Positions 15,146-21,558 of a stretch of DNA of 29,503 bases are shown here, in pieces (position 1 is the first letter of the stretch; the number at the start of each line of letters is the position of its first letter). The translations under genes and the position numbers were made by a program. The DNA comes from SVQP01 sp045594445 (GTDB lineage: Bacteria > Bacillota > Clostridia > Oscillospirales > CAG-272), in contig JAZNYL010000042.1 of NCBI GenBank assembly GCA_045594445.1, forward strand, positions 1 through 29,503, given 5' to 3'. The notes beneath the pieces are model-generated. The model ran no database searches. It was not told the origin of the DNA and saw only the letters and a program-made list of their open reading frames with translations.

Positions 15146-16177
15146 ATGGAACAGAGAATTATCAAGGTAGCCTCTTCGGAGGATACTGCAGCCATTTTCG
15201 GCAGCTACGATACCAACGTGCGTGCCGTGGAGCAGACCTTTGGCGTGCAGGTGCGCAACCGCGCCACCGACGACGGAGGCGACAGCATCATCGTTACGGG
15301 GGAGGATCGCGAGCAGGTCAACAAGGGCGCTGCCGTGATCGAATACCTGGCAAGCATGATCAAATACAGCCAGCTTTCCGAGCAAAGCGTGCGATACGTC
15401 ATCGACATGGTGGACAGCGGCAAGGGACGCGAGCTTGCGGAGCTTGGCGACGACTGCATTTGCGTGACCACCAAGGGCAAGCCCATCAAGGCAAAAACGG
15501 TGGGGCAGAAGCAGTACGTGGATGCCATTCGGAAAAATACCATCATTCTGGGCGTCGGCCCTGCGGGCACGGGTAAGACCTTCCTCGCAGTTGCCATGGC
15601 GGTCAAGGCACTGCGTGACCGCCAGGTCTCGCGCATCATCCTGACACGCCCGGCCATTGAGGCGGGCGAAAAGCTGGGCTTTTTACCGGGTGATCTGCAA
15701 AGCAAGATCGACCCCTATCTGCGTCCGCTTTACGACGCGCTCTTTGAAATGCTGGGGCCCGAGAACTATCAAAGGCAGGTGGAGAAGGGTATCATCGAGG
15801 TAGCCCCGCTGGCCTATATGCGCGGGCGCACCTTGGACGATTCGTTTATCATTCTGGACGAGGCACAGAACGCAACGCCCGAGCAGATGAAAATGTTTCT
15901 GACGCGACTTGGCTTCCGCTCCAAGATGGTGGTCACGGGCGACCTGACGCAGACAGACCTGCCCTCGGGACAGAAATCGGGACTTGCCGAGGTGGTCAGA
16001 ATCCTGGACGGCATTGAGGACATTGCGCTGCACCGCTTTACCGAAAAGGACGTGGTGCGCCACAGACTTGTGCAAAAGATCATTCTTGCCTACGAGAAAT
16101 ACGACAGAGAAAAACACGAAACCCGCGAAAGACAAAAGAAATATCATCACAGCAAAAGAGAGGAAAACAACAAATGA
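15146..16177 (+). CDS. phoH: PhoH-family ATPase
   Basis: This 343-aa cytoplasmic P-loop protein has Walker A GPAGTGKT at 138-145 and Walker B SFIILDEAQN near 235, followed by the superfamily 1-like sensor VVTGDLTQTDLP. The N-terminal 100 residues resemble the KH-like part of the long PhoH form. PhoH proteins bind ATP and are linked with RNA metabolism; placement directly before ybeY is widely conserved and points to ribosome or RNA maturation. AAGGATT precedes the ATG. The 3' end overlaps ybeY by 4 nt. The C-terminus is a charged K/R/E/H tail. Confidence 0.95.
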   Translation: MEQRIIKVASSEDTAAIFGSYDTNVRAVEQTFGVQVRNRATDDGGDSIIVTGEDREQVNKGAAVIEYLASMIKYSQLSEQSVRYVIDMVDSGKGRELAELGDDCICVTTKGKPIKAKTVGQKQYVDAIRKNTIILGVGPAGTGKTFLAVAMAVKALRDRQVSRIILTRPAIEAGEKLGFLPGDLQSKIDPYLRPLYDALFEMLGPENYQRQVEKGIIEVAPLAYMRGRTLDDSFIILDEAQNATPEQMKMFLTRLGFRSKMVVTGDLTQTDLPSGQKSGLAEVVRILDGIEDIALHRFTEKDVVRHRLVQKIILAYEKYDREKHETRERQKKYHHSKREENNK

Positions 16178-16674
16178 GACGCAAAATGCTTTTGAAGATC
16201 TATTTTGAAAACGAGCAGGATATCCTGCCCATTACATACAAGCTCAAGATCCTGCTTCGCCGAGCAATTGAGGCGACCTTGGACTATGAGCAGTTCTGCA
16301 ACGGCTGCGAGGTCTCGCTGACCTTTACCGATAACGAGGGCATTCGCGAGCTTAACCGTAAGTTCAGACAGATCGACCGCGAGACCGACGTGCTTTCCTT
16401 CCCGCTCTTTGATTACGAGGGCGAGGCGGACGAGCCCGTTCTGGACGAGATCCGCAATAACCTTGGCGATGTCGTCATTTCTCTTGAAAAGGCGCAGGCT
16501 CAGGCCGAGGAATACGGCCACTCCTACGAGCGTGAGGTCGCGTTCCTTTGCGTGCATTCCATGCTGCATCTGCTGGGCTACGACCACGAGCGCAGCGAGG
16601 CGGACGACCTTGACATGAGACACAGACAATCCGAGATCATGAAACTGCTGGGCCTGGAGGTACGTGGCGAATGA
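16174..16674 (+). CDS. ybeY: Endoribonuclease YbeY, rRNA maturation factor
   Basis: This 166-aa zinc endoribonuclease (UPF0054) is involved in 16S rRNA 3' maturation and ribosome quality control. The metal site H128-x3-H132-x5-H138 is intact in VHSMLHLLGYDHERS, and the upstream RETDVLSFPLFD strand is diagnostic. Length is normal for the family. It is translationally coupled to phoH upstream and to the small membrane protein downstream, with ATGA overlaps on both sides. Confidence 0.96.
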   Translation: MRRKMLLKIYFENEQDILPITYKLKILLRRAIEATLDYEQFCNGCEVSLTFTDNEGIRELNRKFRQIDRETDVLSFPLFDYEGEADEPVLDEIRNNLGDVVISLEKAQAQAEEYGHSYEREVAFLCVHSMLHLLGYDHERSEADDLDMRHRQSEIMKLLGLEVRGE

Positions 16675-17219
16675 TGGACGGACAAGAGCCCGAAAAGAGG
16701 GAAAATCCCTATAAAAAGCAAAACCCCTATAAAAAGCAAAAGGTCAGCAGGGAAGAGCTTCCGCCCGAGGAGCAGACCGCAGGCAAGACCGAAACCTTTT
16801 TGACGGCCAACGTCAAGCTGATCACGTTTTTGACGTTTGTCGTCGTGTTTCTGGTATTTCTTGGTCCCGTGAGCATCTGGCAGATCTCGGAATGGGTGCA
16901 GGCCGAAAAGCAGGAGGCGTTGGAGGAAAGCTATATCCCCATGGACGCGTTGCTGATCATTGCAGATAAAGGCACGGACGCGCATTGGCGCGATTTCCGC
17001 TCGTTTGGCAAAAGCGAAACGGTTGCTGAGGCGGACGGCTTTGTCACGTGGCGTCTGGAGGTCAAGGGCGAGCCCTTTGCCGTGGTGATTGGCGGACCTT
17101 CCAAATCGCTGAATCCGCAATATATCAGAGTGTATTGTCTGAAAACCGGTGACAGCGCCGACCTTTACAAGGACGATATTGCGGCCTTTATCGAGGCACA
17201 TCAGAACGTAGAAGAATAA
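16671..17219 (+). CDS. Unrecognised single-pass membrane protein in the ybeY-era gap
   Basis: I do not recognise this 182-aa protein. A charged N-terminus (1-45) contains the tandem repeat NPYKKQ-NPYKKQ, encoded by an 18-bp direct repeat with one mismatch (16704-16721 and 16722-16739). One membrane helix follows at about 47-70 (LITFLTFVVVFLVFLGP), then a roughly 110-residue domain with hydrophobic strands and a W/F-rich middle (DAHWRDFRSFG, FAVVIGGPSKSLNP). The topology is probably N-in, C-out. Its ATG overlaps the ybeY stop and it ends 12 nt before era, so it belongs to the operon. In Bacillus this interval holds dgkA and cdd, and it resembles neither. Confidence 0.75.
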   Translation: MMDGQEPEKRENPYKKQNPYKKQKVSREELPPEEQTAGKTETFLTANVKLITFLTFVVVFLVFLGPVSIWQISEWVQAEKQEALEESYIPMDALLIIADKGTDAHWRDFRSFGKSETVAEADGFVTWRLEVKGEPFAVVIGGPSKSLNPQYIRVYCLKTGDSADLYKDDIAAFIEAHQNVEE

Positions 17220-17231
17220 AGGATATTGATT

Positions 17232-18116
17232 ATGAGAAAAACAGGATTTATCGCAATCGTGGGCAGACCCAACGTGGGCAAGTCCACGCTGCTCAATGCA
17301 ATACTTGGCGAAAAGGTGGCCATCGTGTCCTCCAAGCCGCAAACCACGCGTAACCGCATCACGGGCATTCATACCGTGGGGCAGGATCAGTACGTGTTTA
17401 TTGATACCCCCGGTATCCACCGTCCGCAAAATCAGTTGGGTGACTATATGGTCAAGGAGGCCAACAACACCATGTATGAGGCGGATGCCGTGATCATGGT
17501 GGCAGATACGGGTAAGGAGATCACCCGCGTGGAGGAGGATATCATCGCATACCTCAAAAAGAGCGGTGTGCCCTGCGTGCTGGCGCTCAACAAGATTGAT
17601 ATGTATAACCGTGAGATCATCGCCAAGACCATTGCCGCCTATGCGGACAAGCATGCGTTTTCGGCTGTTGTGCCGATCTGTGCCAAGAACGGCAAGGGCG
17701 TTAAGGAGGTGCTGGACGAGTGCAAGCCCTTCCTGACGGAGTCGCCTTGGTATTTCCCCGAGGATATTGCCACCGACCAGCCCGAGAGACAGGTAGCCGC
17801 CGAGCTGATCCGCGAAAAGCTTTTGCGCACGCTCAATAAGGAGGTGCCGCACGGTATTGCCGTCGTGATCGACAAATTTGAGGATCAGCGCACTCTGGTC
17901 AGCATTTATGCAACTATTTATTGCGAAAAGGCCTCGCACAAGGGTATTATCATCGGTAAAAACGGTGAGGAGCTCAAGAGAGTCAGCACGTACGCAAGAG
18001 AGGATCTTGAGGCACTGCTTGGCACCAAGGTATATCTCAATCTTTGGGTCAAGGTCAAGGAAAACTGGCGCGAGAGCGCGGCAGCAGTTTCCAATTTCGG
18101 TTATAAGCCGGAATAA
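17232..18116 (+). CDS. era: GTPase Era
   Basis: This 294-aa ribosome-assembly GTPase binds the 3' end of 16S rRNA. G1 is GRPNVGKS at 11-18, G2 lies in KPQTTRNRITG, G3 is DTPG near 58, and G4 is NKID near 120. The C-terminal KH domain shows GIIIGKNGEELKRV and LNLWVKVKENWR. ATG 17232 is preferred because AAAGGA lies 8 nt upstream; a TTG two codons earlier is in frame but too close to that site. The gene is complete and of usual length. The following repeat separates it from recO. Confidence 0.96.
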   Translation: MRKTGFIAIVGRPNVGKSTLLNAILGEKVAIVSSKPQTTRNRITGIHTVGQDQYVFIDTPGIHRPQNQLGDYMVKEANNTMYEADAVIMVADTGKEITRVEEDIIAYLKKSGVPCVLALNKIDMYNREIIAKTIAAYADKHAFSAVVPICAKNGKGVKEVLDECKPFLTESPWYFPEDIATDQPERQVAAELIREKLLRTLNKEVPHGIAVVIDKFEDQRTLVSIYATIYCEKASHKGIIIGKNGEELKRVSTYAREDLEALLGTKVYLNLWVKVKENWRESAAAVSNFGYKPE

Positions 18117-18131
18117 GTATTGGATTTGCTT

Positions 18132-18199
18132 CGTAGGGGCGATTATTTCGGCAACGCCGAAATGTGGTCGCCCGCGGGCGCACGCAGTGCGCCCCTACG
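18132..18199. repeat. 68-nt multi-hairpin inverted-repeat element between era and recO
   Basis: The outer arms CGTAGGGGCG (18132-18141) and CGCCCCTACG (18190-18199) are perfect 10-bp complements. Inside are a TTTCGGC-AAC-GCCGAAA hairpin (18146-18162), a 12-bp palindrome CGCCCGCGGGCG (18169-18180) and a GCGCAC-GCA-GTGCGC hairpin (18178-18192) that overlaps both the palindrome and the outer arm. It could fold as a branched structure. It is non-coding in context although an open frame crosses it. It resembles dispersed 'TAGGGGCG' intergenic repeats of gut clostridia, from memory. Confidence 0.75.
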
Positions 18200-18236
18200 G
18201 GTTATACTAAAGTTTTCGCGAAAGGAGAGCACCACC

Positions 18237-19058
18237 ATGCAAATGAGCACCGACGGACTTGTCACGCGCGTACAGAACACGGGCGACCACGACAAGCTTT
18301 TGCAGATCCTGACCGCAGAGCACGGCAGAATTTCGGTGATGGTCAAGGGCGGAAAATCGCTCAAAAACCCTGCTATGGCGTGCTCTCAACTGTTTACTTA
18401 CGGCAATTTTGAGCTGTACCGCAAGGGCGATTTTTACTGGCTGCGGCAGGGAAGTGTGCTCAACGCCTTTTACGAGCTTTCCGCAGATATTGTGCGCATG
18501 AGCCTTGGTGTGTATCTTTGCGACGTGGCCAACGAGCTATCCGACCGCGACGAGCCTGCCCCTGAGCTTTTGCGCATGCTGCTCAACTCGTTGTATCTGA
18601 TCGGACGCGACAAAAAGCCGCAGGCTATGGTCAAGGGCGTGTTTGAGCTGCGCGCCGCCGCCATTTCGGGATACTTGCCCGAGCTGGACGCCTGCTGTCG
18701 CTGCGGCAGCATAGATGAGCGGCTCAATTATCTTGATGTGATGAACGGTCGCCTGCTTTGCGCCGATTGCCTGTCCCGTCAGTCCAAGCTGATCCGCACG
18801 CCCATGGTGGGCGCGGATGCGGACGGAGACCGCGAAAAGAGCGTGCTTTGCGGCATGACTCCCGCGGTCACGGCAGCCGTGCGCTACGTGCTGCACGCTT
18901 CTCCCGAAAAGGTTTTCTCATTTGAGCTTTCGGACGAAGAGGACGTGATGGAGTTCTCGCGCACCGCGCAGACCTATCTGCTCAATCATCTGGGGCGTGG
19001 CTTTGATTCGCTTGATTTCTACGAATCGGTCAAGCCAAAGGGAGGCAGCCGTGGATAA
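18237..19058 (+). CDS. recO: DNA repair protein RecO
   Basis: This 273-aa protein has an N-terminal OB fold (DGLVTRVQNTGDHDKLLQILTAEHGRISVMVKGGKS) followed by the helical domain. A four-cysteine zinc site is visible: C153-x2-C156 in CCRCG and C175-x2-C178 in LLCADC. RecO helps load RecA on SSB-covered single-stranded DNA in the RecFOR pathway. The start at 18237 follows AAAGGAGAG 7 nt upstream; an open frame beginning at 18120 runs through the repeat element and is not used. The last codons overlap the GTG start of the next gene. Confidence 0.95.
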   Translation: MQMSTDGLVTRVQNTGDHDKLLQILTAEHGRISVMVKGGKSLKNPAMACSQLFTYGNFELYRKGDFYWLRQGSVLNAFYELSADIVRMSLGVYLCDVANELSDRDEPAPELLRMLLNSLYLIGRDKKPQAMVKGVFELRAAAISGYLPELDACCRCGSIDERLNYLDVMNGRLLCADCLSRQSKLIRTPMVGADADGDREKSVLCGMTPAVTAAVRYVLHASPEKVFSFELSDEEDVMEFSRTAQTYLLNHLGRGFDSLDFYESVKPKGGSRG

Positions 19059-20460
19059 GAATCGAATTTCCGAAATGCTGGACGGGGTGGGTAAGTATCC
19101 CTTCCACATGCCGGGGCACAAGCGAAATACAGATTTGGTCGGGCGTGATTTTCCCTATGACCGCGATATCACCGAAATTGCGGGCAGCGATAATTTGCAC
19201 GACATGAGCGGTGTGATCAAAGAGGAATGCGACCGCGCCGCGCGCCTTTGGGGCGCGCAAAAAGCGCATATTCTGGTAAACGGCTCCACAGCGGGCATTC
19301 TGGCCGCCATTCGCGCCTATGCAGGGCATGATAGATCGGTGGTCGTGGCGCGTAACTGTCATAAATCCGTCTATCACGGCATCGAGCTTTGTCGCTTGAA
19401 GCCGACGTATATTTATCCCAAAACCGATCCCGCAAGCGGCGTTTGCGCAAGCGTGACGCCCGCGGAGGTGGATCGCGCACTTTCCGATGCGTCCGACGCA
19501 AGGCTGGTGATACTGACAAGCCCCACATACGAGGGCATCATCAGCGATATTGCGGGCATTGCCCGCGTCGCGCACGCGCGCGGTGCGCTTTTGCTGGTGG
19601 ACGCCGCACACGGTGCGCATCTGGGATTTGGCGATTTTGCCGCACACCCGATCACTCAGGGCGCGGATATTGCCATTTGCTCCTTACATAAAACTTTGCC
19701 CGCACCCACGCAGACGGCGATTGCCTTGATCGGCAAGAGCTGCCCCGATCCTGCGGCAATGGCAGCACAACTGGCGGTGTTCCAGACCTCCAGCCCCTCG
19801 TATATTCTCATGGAGGAATCCGCGCGCTGCATTGACTTGCTTGATAGGTGCGGGGAAGCATTGATGCGCGCATGGCTACAAAGGCTGACTGCTTTCAAAG
19901 CAGCCATCGCCTCGCTGCAGCATCTGGAGCTGCTTTTCGGAGCGGCTTTGCCGGAAGGCGTTTTTGCTTATGATCCCGGCAAGCTGGTGATCGGTACGCG
20001 CGGCACGAATCTGAGTGGGCACGCGCTGGCAGATATACTGCGTGACCAATATCAAATTGAAATTGAAATGGCAGCGAGCGATTATATCATTGCCATGACC
20101 TCGCCTGCCGATACCGACGAAGGCTTTGCGCATCTTGCGCGTGCGCTTTGCGAGATCGATAATCGCATAGAGACCGATGCGTCAGCATATCCCCTGCATC
20201 TGCCGCAGCTGCACAGCGTTTATGCACCCTGGCAGGTGGCGGATCTGCCGCAGACCTGCGTGCCTGCCGATCAAGCGGACGGATGCGTGTGTGCCGAGTA
20301 CGTATGGGCGTATCCTCCGGGAATTCCGCTGGTCGTACCGGGTGAGTACGTGGACGGTGCTTTGCTTGCGTGCTTTGCCGACTTGCAGGCGCGCGGCACC
20401 GAGCTGCATAGCATGAGTGGGCAAATGCCCGACGCTTTGCGCGTTGTAATTGAGGAATGA
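19051..20460 (+). CDS. Orn/Lys/Arg decarboxylase-family PLP enzyme
   Basis: This 469-aa fold-type I PLP enzyme has the group III decarboxylase landmarks: FHMPGHKRN at 18-26, VNGSTAGILAAI near 86, the cofactor-binding LLVDAAHGAHLGF (D184, H187) and PLP lysine K214 in CSLHKTLPAPTQ. The C-terminal domain is short, as in the Gram-positive SpeA/YaaO-type enzymes. Substrate (arginine, lysine or ornithine) cannot be assigned by eye, so polyamine synthesis is likely but unproven. The start is GTG 19051, inside the last codons of recO, with GGGAGG 5 nt upstream. Confidence 0.9.
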   Translation: MDKNRISEMLDGVGKYPFHMPGHKRNTDLVGRDFPYDRDITEIAGSDNLHDMSGVIKEECDRAARLWGAQKAHILVNGSTAGILAAIRAYAGHDRSVVVARNCHKSVYHGIELCRLKPTYIYPKTDPASGVCASVTPAEVDRALSDASDARLVILTSPTYEGIISDIAGIARVAHARGALLLVDAAHGAHLGFGDFAAHPITQGADIAICSLHKTLPAPTQTAIALIGKSCPDPAAMAAQLAVFQTSSPSYILMEESARCIDLLDRCGEALMRAWLQRLTAFKAAIASLQHLELLFGAALPEGVFAYDPGKLVIGTRGTNLSGHALADILRDQYQIEIEMAASDYIIAMTSPADTDEGFAHLARALCEIDNRIETDASAYPLHLPQLHSVYAPWQVADLPQTCVPADQADGCVCAEYVWAYPPGIPLVVPGEYVDGALLACFADLQARGTELHSMSGQMPDALRVVIEE

Positions 20461-20462
20461 AT

Positions 20463-21539
20463 ATGGGAAATAAACTGCATTTTCACTATGATTTTGAGCC
20501 TCGTGCCATCCTGCAAGCGCCCGATGCCGCACGGCGTATTGCGTGGATGAAGCAGGCGGGTGTGGAAACGGTATGGCTGGACGCTTATGTCTACGGCACG
20601 CATCTTGCCACAGAGCAGGAGCTGATTGACGCAAAGAATCTCTTGGAGCAGCACGGCTTTGAGGTGCAGGTGCTGACCGTTCCGGTAGGTCACGGCGGCG
20701 GCGCGCTGCTGGGCGACGGGGGAGACCCCGGCATTCCGTCTGCGTGGCAAAGCCGTATCAACGCAGTGGGGCAGCCCGTTGCGGCAGCAAGCTGTATGCG
20801 CAGCGAGAAAATGCTGCAGGACAGCCGCGACGTGGCGCAAAGGTATTGCGAGCTGGGCTTTACCAAAATCTTTTTTGACGACGATCTGCGCACAGGCCCC
20901 TGGGGCCCCGCGCTGCAGGGCTGCTGCTGTCCTGCATGTATGCAAGCCTTCAGTCAAAAATACCCGCAATACGTGCATCTGACTGCGCCCGAGATTTTTG
21001 CCAAGGCGACCGAGGGCGACGACCTCTGGAACGCATGGAGCGACGCACAATGTGACGCGGTGCTTGGATTTTTGGAGCAGACCGTGCCAGACGGTATGAC
21101 GCCGGGCGTCATGGTCATGCACAACGGTGACCGCCGCCACGGACTTGATATTGCACGCATCAAAAAGCGTTTTCCAAACGCCCTGTTCCGCGTGGGCGAA
21201 GGTCATTTTGAGGACGCAAGCTTTACGCACCCGCTTGCCACGGATTCCATTGCGCATTCCGTAAGCACGCATCTGTGTGCGATCGGCAGCAGCGAAAATG
21301 CGTTCAGCGAGTCCACTGTGTATCCCGAAAACGCGCTTACGCCCGAGCATCTGGTGCAAAAGCTGCGCCTGGAGATCTCCTTGGGCTTGCGCAATTTGTT
21401 TTTGATGAGCGGCTTGTTCTTTTTAGGCGAGCCCTATTGGCAGGCAATCGCCGCCGCGCGCCCCGAGCTGGAGGCCTTGGCCGAGCGTATGCCGATTGAA
21501 CTTTCCGACACACCCGACGATTTTATCTGGCAACTGTAA
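20463..21539 (+). CDS. Probable TIM-barrel, glycoside hydrolase-like protein
   Basis: I recognise no exact family for this 358-aa cytoplasmic protein (no signal peptide). Order of features: RRIAWMKQAGVETVWLDAYVYG near 25-45, TVPVGHGGG near 72, GFTKIFFDDDLRTG near 132-145 with consecutive Asp139-141 at a strand end, then a cysteine knot CCCPAC (154-159), and ALFRVGEGHFED near 240. Strand-end acidic residues and a CxC..C cluster after the fourth strand resemble GH42- or GH-A-like barrels. ATG 20463 suits the TGAGGA site; another ATG at 20457 overlaps the upstream stop but sits directly on that site. The gene belongs to the same transcript as the decarboxylase. Confidence 0.6.
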   Translation: MGNKLHFHYDFEPRAILQAPDAARRIAWMKQAGVETVWLDAYVYGTHLATEQELIDAKNLLEQHGFEVQVLTVPVGHGGGALLGDGGDPGIPSAWQSRINAVGQPVAAASCMRSEKMLQDSRDVAQRYCELGFTKIFFDDDLRTGPWGPALQGCCCPACMQAFSQKYPQYVHLTAPEIFAKATEGDDLWNAWSDAQCDAVLGFLEQTVPDGMTPGVMVMHNGDRRHGLDIARIKKRFPNALFRVGEGHFEDASFTHPLATDSIAHSVSTHLCAIGSSENAFSESTVYPENALTPEHLVQKLRLEISLGLRNLFLMSGLFFLGEPYWQAIAAARPELEALAERMPIELSDTPDDFIWQL

Positions 21540-21558
21540 CCTTGATGGGGGGACCGAT

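Noticed and set aside
18120..18236. Upstream extension of recO through the repeat
   Set aside because: It would translate the inverted-repeat element; the AAAGGAGAG site and the conserved N-terminus place the start at 18237.
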